Assembly (NCBI GenBank): GCA_049323435.1
Contig: JBMOMX010000012.1
Span: 248,001 to 312,000, forward strand
DNA length: 64,000 nucleotides
Direction of reading: 5' to 3'
DNA from: UBA11222 sp049323435
Lineage (GTDB): Bacteria; Pseudomonadota; Alphaproteobacteria; UBA11222
Shown piece after piece: positions 49,960-57,408 of the stretch; within the stretch, counting starts at the first letter, position 1; the number at the start of each line of letters is the position of its first letter. A program made the translations under genes and the position numbers. Under the pieces are notes generated by a model. The model was not told where the DNA came from. It did no database searches and saw nothing but the letters and a program-made list of their open reading frames with translations.

Positions 49960-51479
49960 CCCAGTTGATTTATGTCCCCGATGACGCTGCCGCCCTTTCA
50001 GTTGGCGCCGATGCTGTTGCAGAGGCAATCTGTACAGAGATTTCCAGACGCGGGCTGGACGCCAAACTGGTCCGCACCGGATCGCGCGGCCTGTTATGGC
50101 TGGAGCCGCTGGTGGAATTTGCCACGCCCGGCGGGCGCATCGGCTATGGCAATGTGGATGCCGCCACTGTTTCGGCATTGTTTGATGATCCCGCCCATAC
50201 GCGCAGCCTTGGTCTCGTCGAAGAAATTCCATATCTGAAAAGCCAGCAACGCCTTACCTTTGCACGCTGTGGCATTATCGATCCGCTATCGCTCGATGAA
50301 TATCAAACGCATGGCGGGTTGGCGGGCCTGCGCCGCGCGCTGGAAATGACGTGTACAGATATTGCCGAGCAAGTGGTTGAATCCGGCCTGCGCGGGCGCG
50401 GCGGCGCGGGCTTCCCGGCCGGCATAAAATGGCGCACGGTTGCCGCCGCACCAGCGGATCAGAAATATATTGTCTGCAACGCCGATGAAGGCGATAGCGG
50501 CACCTTTGCCGACCGTATGCTGATGGAAGGTGATCCGTTCCTGCTGATCGAAGGCATGGTCATTGCGGGCCTGGCCGTGGGTGCGGATAAGGGCTTTGTC
50601 TATATCCGGTCGGAATATCCGCACGCCATCGCCAAAATGCGGCGCGCCATTCAGGCGGCGCATAAGGGGCAATTGCTGGGCAGGAATATTCTCGGCGGCG
50701 GCAAATATTTCGATCTGGAACTGCGGGTTGGCGCGGGAGCCTATATTTGCGGCGAGGAAACCTCGCTGCTGGAAAGCCTGGAGGGGCGGCGCGGCCAGGT
50801 GCGGCCCAAGCCCCCCCTGCCCGCCATCGCGGGCCTGTTCGGCAAACCCACTGTCATCAACAATGTGCTGTCGCTGGCCGCCGTGCCAACCATCCTGGCC
50901 CAGGGCGCGGCGTTTTACCGCGATTTCGGCATGGGCCGTTCGCGCGGCACCATGCCGGTGCAGCTTGCGGGTAATGTGCGCCGGGGCGGGCTGATCGAAC
51001 GCGCCTTTGGCCTGAGCCTGCGTGAAATCATTGAGACCTATGGCGGCGGCACTGCCAGCGGGCGGCCGGTGCGTGCAGTGCAGGTGGGGGGGCCGCTCGG
51101 CGCCTATTGGCCGCCGGCGCTGTTCGACACCCCGTTTGACTATGAGACTTTTGCAGAAAAATCCGGTATGATCGGGCATGGCGGCGTCGTGGTGTTTGAC
51201 GATAGCGTGGATATGGCCCGCCAGGCCCGGTTTGCGCTGGAGTTCTGCGCCATTGAAAGCTGCGGCAAATGTACGCCCTGCCGCATCGGCTCCACGCGCG
51301 GTGTCGAGACGATGGACAGGATTATTCAGGGAGAACGGCCTGTGGAAAATACCGCCCTGGTGCGCGATCTGTGCGAGATATTGCGCGATGGCTCGCTCTG
51401 TGCGCTGGGCGGGCTGACGCCGATGCCTGTGCTGAGCGCGATGGATCATTTTCCCGAAGATTTTTCGCGCGCCGAATGA
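49956..51479 (+). CDS. fdsB: NAD-linked formate dehydrogenase beta subunit FdsB
   Basis: A 507-residue FMN- and NAD-binding subunit of the NuoF type. An N-terminal ferredoxin-like part is followed by the FMN/NAD block GLRGRGGAGFPAGIKW, YIVCNADEGDSGTFADRMLMEGDP and GAGAYICGEETSLLESLEGRRG, then the 4Fe-4S site ESCGKCTPCRIGSTRG. It takes electrons from FdsA through FdsG and reduces NAD+. Overlaps fdsG and is 15 bases before fdsA. Confidence 0.96.
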   Translation: MTQLIYVPDDAAALSVGADAVAEAICTEISRRGLDAKLVRTGSRGLLWLEPLVEFATPGGRIGYGNVDAATVSALFDDPAHTRSLGLVEEIPYLKSQQRLTFARCGIIDPLSLDEYQTHGGLAGLRRALEMTCTDIAEQVVESGLRGRGGAGFPAGIKWRTVAAAPADQKYIVCNADEGDSGTFADRMLMEGDPFLLIEGMVIAGLAVGADKGFVYIRSEYPHAIAKMRRAIQAAHKGQLLGRNILGGGKYFDLELRVGAGAYICGEETSLLESLEGRRGQVRPKPPLPAIAGLFGKPTVINNVLSLAAVPTILAQGAAFYRDFGMGRSRGTMPVQLAGNVRRGGLIERAFGLSLREIIETYGGGTASGRPVRAVQVGGPLGAYWPPALFDTPFDYETFAEKSGMIGHGGVVVFDDSVDMARQARFALEFCAIESCGKCTPCRIGSTRGVETMDRIIQGERPVENTALVRDLCEILRDGSLCALGGLTPMPVLSAMDHFPEDFSRAE

Positions 51480-51494
51480 AATGAGGAACATCTG

Positions 51495-54332
51495 ATGGCA
51501 GCCCCGTTTGATATGGATTTCGGAACCCCGGCGCAGCCTGGCGCGGATACTGTCAGCCTCGAAATTGACGGCATCAAAGTGAGCGTCCCGGCCGGCACAT
51601 CGGTTATGCGCGCCAGCGCGATGGCAGGCGTCAAGGTTCCCAAACTCTGCGCCACCGATTCGCTGGAGCCATTTGGTTCCTGCCGTTTGTGCCTGGTGGA
51701 AATTGACGGGCGCAAGGGCACGCCCGCATCATGCACCACACCGGTTGAACCCGGCATGAAAGTGGCGACCCAGACGGACCGTCTGGCGCGGTTGCGGCGC
51801 GGCGTTATGGAGCTTTATATCAGCGATCATCCGCTTGATTGTCTCACCTGCCCGGCCAATGGCGATTGCGAATTGCAGGACATGGCGGGCGCGGTTGGCC
51901 TGCGCGAAGTGCGCTATGGCTTCGAAGGTGAAAATCACCTGAAGGCGGAAAAAGACGAATCCAATCCCTATTTCACCTTTGATGCGTCCAAATGCATTGT
52001 CTGCTCGCGCTGTGTGCGCGCCTGCGAAGAACAGCAGGGCACTTTTGCCTTGACCATTGACGGACGCGGTTTTGCTTCGCATGTATCTGCGGGCATGAAT
52101 GAGAGTTTCATGCAATCCGAATGCGTTTCCTGCGGCGCCTGTGTCAAGGCCTGCCCGACCGCTACCCTGATGGAAAAATCCGTCATCCAGATGGGCCAGC
52201 CGGAACGTCAGGTTCTGACCACCTGCGCCTATTGCGGCGTGGGCTGCAGCTTTGTGGCGGAATTGCAGGGTGATAAGGTGGTGCGCATGACCCCGCACAG
52301 GGACGGCAAGGCCAATCACGGCCATTCCTGCGTCAAGGGCCGTTTCGCATGGGGTTACGCCACACATAAAGACCGCATTACCAAACCGATGATCCGCGCC
52401 TCGATCCAGGATCCCTGGCGCGAAGTATCGTGGGAAGAGGCGATCAGCCACACCGCTTCCGAGTTCCGCCGTATACAGAACAAGTATGGAAAAAACGCCA
52501 TTGGCGGCATCACCAGTTCACGCTGCACCAATGAAGAAACCTTTCTGGTGCAGAAAATGATCCGTGCGGCGTTCGGAAATAATAATGTCGATACCTGCGC
52601 CCGGGTTTGCCATTCGCCGACCGGGTACGGGTTAAAGACCGCCTTTGGCACCTCGGCGGGAACCCAGAATTTCGATTCCGTGCAGGACGCTGATCTGATG
52701 CTGGTCATTGGCGCCAATCCCACCGATGCGCATCCGGTGTTTGCCTCTCAAATGAAACGCCGCCTGCGCGAAGGCGCGAAGCTGATCGTCATTGATCCAC
52801 GCCGCATTGATCTGGTTCGCACGCCGCATGTCGAGGCTGAACATCATCTGCAACTGAGACCGGGCACCAATGTCGCGGTCATCAACGCCATCGGCCATGT
52901 GATCGCCAGCGAAGGGCTGATCGACGCAGCGTTCACCGCCGAACGCTGCGACGCTATCGAATTCGCGCGCTGGCATGCTTTCATCCTGCGTCCGGAAAAT
53001 GCGCCCGAGGCGGTGGCTGACATCACCGGCGTTCCCGCAGAAGAAATTCGCAACGCCGCGCGGCTGTACGCCAGCGCCAAAAACGCCGCTATCTATTACG
53101 GGCTGGGCGTTACTGAACATAGCCAAGGCACCACAATGGTGATGGGTATGGCCAACCTGGCCATGGCAACCGGCAATCTGGGGCGGCCAGGCGTGGGCGT
53201 TAATCCGCTGCGCGGACAGAACAATGTGCAGGGCGCCTGCGACATGGGCTCGTTTCCGCATGAATATTCCGGGTACAGACATGTTTCGGACGGCGCCGCC
53301 CGCGCATTGTTTGAGGCGGCCTGGGGCGTGCCGCTGAATTCCGAGCCCGGCCTGCGCATTCCCAACATGTTCGATGCGGCGCTGGATGGCTCCTATATGG
53401 GCATTTATGTGCAGGGCGAGGACATTGTGCAGTCCGATCCCAACACCCATCATGTCACGGCGGCGCTGAGCGCGATGGAATGCGTCGTGGTGCAGGATTT
53501 ATTCCTGTGCGAAACCGCAAATTATGCCCATGTGTTTTTACCCGGCGCATCGTTTTTGGAAAAAGACGGCACTTTCACCAATGCCGAACGCCGCATCAAC
53601 CGGGTGCGCCGCGCCACCAGGCCGCTGGCGGGCATGGCCGACTGGGAAGTCACCATGGCGCTGTCCAATGCGCTCGGCTATCCAATGCACTATGCGCACC
53701 CCTCCGAAATCATGGATGAAATCGCGCGCCTGACACCTACCTTTTCAGGCGTCAGTTATGATCTGCTGGATCGTGTGGGCAGTGTGCAATGGCCCTGCAA
53801 TGCGGCCGCGCCCGAAGGCACGCCGGTCATGCATATTGGCGGTTTCGCGCGCGGCAAGGGCCGCTTCATGATTACCGAATATGTCCCGACCGATGAACGT
53901 TCCGGGCCGCGCTTTCCGTTGCTTTTGACCACCGGGCGCATTCTCAGCCAGTATAATGTCGGTGCGCAATCGCGCCGCACGGAAAATGTGCGATGGCATC
54001 CCGAAGACGTGCTGGAAATTCACCCTTTTGATGCCGAAAACCGCGGCATCCGCACCGGCGACAAGGTCGCCGTCATGAGCCGCACCGGCGAAACCGTGTT
54101 AAGCGCAATGATCAGCGAACGCATGCAACCCGGCGTGGTATACACCACTTTCCACCATCCGGAATCAGCCGCCAATGTCATCACCACCGATTATTCCGAC
54201 TGGGCGACCAATTGCCCGGAATATAAGGTGACAGCAGTCGAAGTGCGGCCCAGCAATGCCTGGTCGCAGTGGCAGACCGAAGCGGAAACGTTCCGTAAAC
54301 GCGCACACCGTATTGCTCCGGCTGCGGAGTAA
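51495..54332 (+). CDS. fdsA: NAD-linked formate dehydrogenase catalytic subunit FdsA
   Basis: A 945-residue molybdopterin-guanine-dinucleotide enzyme. Order of domains: [2Fe-2S] (CATDSLEPFGSCRLCLVE), His-Cys3 4Fe-4S (HPLDCLTCPANGDC), two 4Fe-4S (CIVCSRCVRAC and CVSCGACVKAC), then the Mo-domain 4Fe-4S (CAYCGVGC, residues 244-251). The Mo ligand is Cys372 in ARVCHSPTG followed by His373, so it is the Cys, not selenocysteine, type. MGD-binding blocks extend to the end. It depends on Mo cofactor (moaC and moeA in this window) and on FdsC. Confidence 0.97.
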   Translation: MAAPFDMDFGTPAQPGADTVSLEIDGIKVSVPAGTSVMRASAMAGVKVPKLCATDSLEPFGSCRLCLVEIDGRKGTPASCTTPVEPGMKVATQTDRLARLRRGVMELYISDHPLDCLTCPANGDCELQDMAGAVGLREVRYGFEGENHLKAEKDESNPYFTFDASKCIVCSRCVRACEEQQGTFALTIDGRGFASHVSAGMNESFMQSECVSCGACVKACPTATLMEKSVIQMGQPERQVLTTCAYCGVGCSFVAELQGDKVVRMTPHRDGKANHGHSCVKGRFAWGYATHKDRITKPMIRASIQDPWREVSWEEAISHTASEFRRIQNKYGKNAIGGITSSRCTNEETFLVQKMIRAAFGNNNVDTCARVCHSPTGYGLKTAFGTSAGTQNFDSVQDADLMLVIGANPTDAHPVFASQMKRRLREGAKLIVIDPRRIDLVRTPHVEAEHHLQLRPGTNVAVINAIGHVIASEGLIDAAFTAERCDAIEFARWHAFILRPENAPEAVADITGVPAEEIRNAARLYASAKNAAIYYGLGVTEHSQGTTMVMGMANLAMATGNLGRPGVGVNPLRGQNNVQGACDMGSFPHEYSGYRHVSDGAARALFEAAWGVPLNSEPGLRIPNMFDAALDGSYMGIYVQGEDIVQSDPNTHHVTAALSAMECVVVQDLFLCETANYAHVFLPGASFLEKDGTFTNAERRINRVRRATRPLAGMADWEVTMALSNALGYPMHYAHPSEIMDEIARLTPTFSGVSYDLLDRVGSVQWPCNAAAPEGTPVMHIGGFARGKGRFMITEYVPTDERSGPRFPLLLTTGRILSQYNVGAQSRRTENVRWHPEDVLEIHPFDAENRGIRTGDKVAVMSRTGETVLSAMISERMQPGVVYTTFHHPESAANVITTDYSDWATNCPEYKVTAVEVRPSNAWSQWQTEAETFRKRAHRIAPAAE

Positions 54333-54347
54333 TTGAAAACGGATATC

Positions 54348-55163
54348 ATGGGAAAACTGATCGAACATCCGGCTTTTTCCCAGGCGCCGGTTTCGCGCCT
54401 GCATCAGGGCGTCAGCAGCGGATTTGCCGATCAGCTGGCGGCGGAAACCCCTGTCGCTTTTGTCTATAATTGCGAACCCTATGCCGTGATGATGGCAAGC
54501 CCCAGCGATCTGGAAGATTTCGCCTATGGTTTTTCCGTGTCCGAAGGCATTGTTGCAGGGGCGCATGAAATCATTTCGCTTGATCAGACCCAAAAAGGGT
54601 CCGGCATAAGTTTGGGGATCGAGATCCCGCCGGAGCGCGCAGCGCGCCTGGCGGAACGCGCCCGCAGTTTGGCGGGGCGCACCGGTTGCGGCATTTGCGG
54701 CATCACCGATCTTGAACAGGTGATGCGCGGCCTGCCGCAATTGCCGCACACTATGCCAATCCGCGCGTCCGCCATTGACGCGGCCATCAAGGCTTTACCC
54801 GCGCATCAGACCTTTAACAAACAGACCGGAGCCGTCCATGCGGCAGGCTTTGCCGCGGCGGATGGTGAATTGCTTTTGGTGCGCGAAGATATCGGCCGAC
54901 ACAATGCGCTGGACAAGCTGATTGGCGCGATCCTTCGCAAGGGGCTTGCGCCCGCCAAGGGCATGGTGGTGATCACCAGCCGGTGCAGCATGGAAATGGT
55001 GCAGAAAACCGTAACGCTGGGCTGTCCGGTTCTGGTGGCGGTGTCTGCGCCCACATCGCTGGCGGTTGAGATCGCTGAGGCGCATGGCCTGACCATCGCC
55101 GCATTTGCGCGCGGCGATGGATTTAATCTGTATACGCATCAAGAACGGATAGCGCCGTCATGA
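54348..55163 (+). CDS. fdsC: Formate dehydrogenase accessory protein FdsC (FdhD family)
   Basis: FdhD proteins carry sulfur to the molybdenum cofactor of formate dehydrogenase. The 271-residue protein has FVYNCEPYAVMMASPSDLEDFAYGFSVSEGIV, then GRTGCGICGITDLEQV with the Cys pair CxxC, and LLVREDIGRHNALDKLIGA and MVVITSRCSMEMVQKTVTLGCPVLVAVSAPTSLAVEIAE. It lies between fdsA and fdsD, as in other fdsGBACD operons. ATG 54348 is taken over a TTG at 54333. Confidence 0.95.
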   Translation: MGKLIEHPAFSQAPVSRLHQGVSSGFADQLAAETPVAFVYNCEPYAVMMASPSDLEDFAYGFSVSEGIVAGAHEIISLDQTQKGSGISLGIEIPPERAARLAERARSLAGRTGCGICGITDLEQVMRGLPQLPHTMPIRASAIDAAIKALPAHQTFNKQTGAVHAAGFAAADGELLLVREDIGRHNALDKLIGAILRKGLAPAKGMVVITSRCSMEMVQKTVTLGCPVLVAVSAPTSLAVEIAEAHGLTIAAFARGDGFNLYTHQERIAPS

Positions 55164-55387
55164 ATATCGAACATCTTGTCCATATGGCCAACCAGATCGC
55201 GGATTTTTTCAAAGCCTATCCGGAGGCAGAAGCGATTGCGGGCGTCGAAAACCATATAAGTCAATTCTGGGATCCCCGCATGCGCGCGCAATTGTCCAAA
55301 CATCTGGATGCCGGCGGCGCGGGCCTTCATGCAATCACGCTGGCCGCCGCAAAACGGCTGCAACAAAAAGCAGCCGCCGCGAATTAA
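55160..55387 (+). CDS. fdsD: Formate dehydrogenase delta subunit FdsD
   Basis: A 75-residue protein with the FdsD pattern: EHLVHMANQIADFFKAYPEAEAIAGVENHISQFWDPRMRAQLSKHLDAGGAGLHAI. FdsD is a small stabilising subunit or assembly factor of the complex. It overlaps fdsC by 4 bases and its stop overlaps that of speE. Confidence 0.93.
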   Translation: MNIEHLVHMANQIADFFKAYPEAEAIAGVENHISQFWDPRMRAQLSKHLDAGGAGLHAITLAAAKRLQQKAAAAN

Positions 55388-56232
55388 GCCAGCAATTCCC
55401 CGACATAGGGAGGCAGCGCGAAGGCGCCCTTGTGAACTTCCGGGGTGTAATAGCGGCTGTTCAACGATAAAGGTTTGAAACGCGCCTCCAGCGTTTCCAC
55501 CGGCACCTTGCGCAGGCCTGCATTGTCAGTGGCCCAGCCCATCGCCATTGCGCCGCCGATATAGGTGGGGATGGTGGCCAGATAACAGCTTACATCCGCA
55601 AAAAAATTGCGCATATGCGCGGCGGAACTGCGCAGCTCCTCCGGCTGCATGAACGGCACGCCGTTCTGCGTCACCAGAACACCGCCAGGCGTCAGACGGT
55701 CCTTGCAGCGTTTATAAAATTCCTTAGTGAACAGAATTTCACCCGGCCCTTCGGGGTCGGTTGAATCCACAATGATCACGTCATATTTTGCGGCGCTATC
55801 GCCAACAAAGGCAAAGCCGTCGCCGATGATCAGATCGGTGCGCGGATCTTCAAATGCACCTTTGCAGATCTCGCTCAGATAACGTTTGGAAAATTCAACC
55901 ACGCCTGCATCGATTTCCACCATAGTGGCTTTTTCAATACCGGGATGTTTCAGCACCTCTTCAAGAATGCCGCCATCACCGCCGCCGATGATCAGCGCAT
56001 GGCGCACCGCCCCATGTGCCAGGATGGGCACATGGGTCATCATTTCATGATATATGAACTCGTCTTTTTCCGTCGTCTGGGTAACATCATCCAGCGTCAG
56101 GATTTTACCCAGACGCGGATGTTCCAGCAGGCGCATCTTCTGATGCTCGGTGCTGCTTTCATACAGCACCCTGTCGATTTTGTAGCGGGTCCGAACATCC
56201 GGGTACAGACCTTCCTCATGCCACTCTGTCAC
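55384..56232 (-). CDS. speE: Spermidine synthase SpeE
   Basis: SpeE transfers aminopropyl from decarboxylated AdoMet to putrescine. The 282-residue protein starts WHEEGLYPDVRTRYKIDRVLYE and has LTLDDVTQTTEKDEFIYHEMM, LIIGGGDGGILEEVLKHPG for the nucleoside, VVEFSKRYLSEIC, and VIIVDSTDPEGPGEILFTKEFYKRC with the catalytic Asp. It overlaps speD by 4 bases. Confidence 0.97.
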   Translation of the reverse strand: MTEWHEEGLYPDVRTRYKIDRVLYESSTEHQKMRLLEHPRLGKILTLDDVTQTTEKDEFIYHEMMTHVPILAHGAVRHALIIGGGDGGILEEVLKHPGIEKATMVEIDAGVVEFSKRYLSEICKGAFEDPRTDLIIGDGFAFVGDSAAKYDVIIVDSTDPEGPGEILFTKEFYKRCKDRLTPGGVLVTQNGVPFMQPEELRSSAAHMRNFFADVSCYLATIPTYIGGAMAMGWATDNAGLRKVPVETLEARFKPLSLNSRYYTPEVHKGAFALPPYVGELLA

Positions 56233-56729
56233 AGACCGCGTCCACGCGGGCGTTCTTCAACCTCGACCTTGCCAGGCTGAAACGCGCGGCGCAGCACGTC
56301 AATCGACTCATGCGGTTTGGCCGCACCGCACATGAACACATCCAGCGCGGCATAGCCATATTCAGGCCAGGTGTGAATGCTGATATGCGACTCAGCCAGC
56401 ACCGCTACACCCGACACGCCGCCATTGGGCGTGAAATGATGCAGATGGATATGCAGCAGCGTAGCGCCTGCCGCAGTTACGCAGTCGCGCATCGCCTGAT
56501 CGATATGCGCAATATCATCCAGGCGGCTGGCATCTTTCAGATCAATCAGCAGATGCATGCCGGCATAACGGCCATCCTCGGACTCGATCAGGAAATCCTT
56601 ACGTTCCTCCTGAAGGCTGCTGTCCGAAACCAGCTCAAGCCTGTCGGCAGGCCGGCGTCCAGATTCACGGCGCTTTAAATTTGTTTGAAGTCCAACGGAT
56701 CCTTTTTTAAGGGAAATAACAGATGACAT
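56229..56729 (-). CDS. speD: S-adenosylmethionine decarboxylase proenzyme SpeD
   Basis: SpeD makes decarboxylated AdoMet for SpeE. The 166-residue proenzyme is self-cleaved at the Glu-Ser bond in LAESHISIHTWPEYGYAALDVFMCG; the new Ser end becomes the pyruvoyl group and the Cys in FMCG is catalytic. An N-terminal extension of about 50 residues carries LKKGSVGLQ, which recurs in the ORF at 56820. GGAGG lies 9 bases before ATG 56729, which decides the start. The 59-base leader before it is duplicated at 57054-57109. Confidence 0.95.
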   Translation of the reverse strand: MSSVISLKKGSVGLQTNLKRRESGRRPADRLELVSDSSLQEERKDFLIESEDGRYAGMHLLIDLKDASRLDDIAHIDQAMRDCVTAAGATLLHIHLHHFTPNGGVSGVAVLAESHISIHTWPEYGYAALDVFMCGAAKPHESIDVLRRAFQPGKVEVEERPRGRGL

Positions 56730-56788
56730 GGCACGTCCTCCCATACAGGCAAGAAGAGTGATTCAAAACCACCGCAGGACAAGTCCCG
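56730..56788 (-). promoter_or_regulatory. speD leader, candidate cis-acting RNA
   Basis: On the minus strand this leader carries a CGGGAC/GTCCTG stem with a tiny loop, then GGTG...CACTCTT and CCTGTATGGGAGG as the ribosome site. The same blocks occur in the same order in front of the truncated speD-like gene at 57054-57109, with changes in the first stem that keep its outer pairs. A regulatory RNA for AdoMet or polyamines is an inference; no known riboswitch class is claimed. Confidence 0.55.
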
Positions 56789-56819
56789 CTGTGAAACTAA
56801 ATTATTCAGAAGGGGAATT

Positions 56820-57053
56820 TTACGGTTTAACAGCCATTACCGCGGGGCATCCCATACTCAGATAAATCTGAAGGTGCCGGCTGGTATAGCGTTCAGCCTC
56901 ATGATCAATGAGGAAATTTATGTGATCTACATTGGGCAGGATATCGCGCGCAAATACGCCCAGCAGCCGAAACAGACGGCTGGCAAGCGAACCCGGCACA
57001 AACTCCGGCTGAAGGCCAACGCCTTCCTTTTTGAGAGCGAGTGAAACACTCAT
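56820..57053 (-). pseudogene. Truncated speD-like gene (N-terminal part only)
   Basis: A 77-residue reading frame whose product matches SpeD only in its N-terminal part. LKKEGVGLQ aligns with LKKGSVGLQ, and FLIDHEAERYTSRHLQIYL aligns with FLIESEDGRYAGMHLLIDL (matches at F, L, I, E, R, Y, H, L, I, L). It then ends with a TAA, before the AESH self-cleavage site, so it cannot be a decarboxylase. ATG 57053 has GGGAGAA in front, an intact ribosome site. It may be a relic of a duplication or a retained small protein. Confidence 0.75.
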
Positions 57054-57109
57054 CGCAACTTCTCCCAAACAGGTAAGAGTGGGTGTAAATCACCACAGGG
57101 CCTGCCCGT
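57054..57109 (-). promoter_or_regulatory. Second copy of the speD leader
   Basis: The minus-strand blocks CGGG, CCTG, GGTG-TTT, CACTCTT, CCTGT-TGGGAG appear in the same order and spacing as in the true speD leader. Its first stem differs but keeps the outer pairs, which suggests selection for structure. Confidence 0.5.
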
Positions 57110-57408
57110 CGTGACGCTCCAAGTAAAATCCAGGAAAACAGCAGCAAGTACCGCTATTCCGCTGAAGCATTCGTCTCTTAACACGACCTTCGACAAATGT
57201 CATCAGGTCCTGTTGCCTGTCCTATTAAAAGGTCATTCTCCGAACCGGCCAAACATCTGACTCGGCCAACAGGCTAACCCATCAATATTGAAAAGCTATG
57301 AACGCTAATTTGGCAGTGAGTGCAAGAAAAAAATTGAGCTCCGGCGGAAAGCGGCGGCATCATGTGCCTCCCGGGATATATGGGGGACCGAGTTAATTTC
57401 AACAAGGT
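57110..57408. other. Intergenic region between the truncated speD-like gene and the sensor kinase
   Basis: About 300 bases on which I see no gene, RNA or clear terminator. The last part before 57408 holds GGCGGAAAGCGGCGG and CCTCCCGGGATATATGGGGG, both GC-rich with short inverted repeats; none ends in a T-run. The promoter for the leader and the speD genes should lie here on the minus strand. Confidence 0.5.

Noticed and set aside
50286..51491. 401-codon open frame on the minus strand
   Set aside because: Antisense to fdsB, with no domain pattern; the high GC content produces long antisense frames.
51495..54332. Selenocysteine formate dehydrogenase
   Set aside because: The Mo ligand position is a normal Cys codon and no in-frame TGA is present.
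56730..56788. SAM-II type riboswitch before speD
   Set aside because: GGTGNTTT resembles one block of SAM-II, but the later conserved blocks and the pseudoknot partner are not seen, so only an unnamed leader element is reported.
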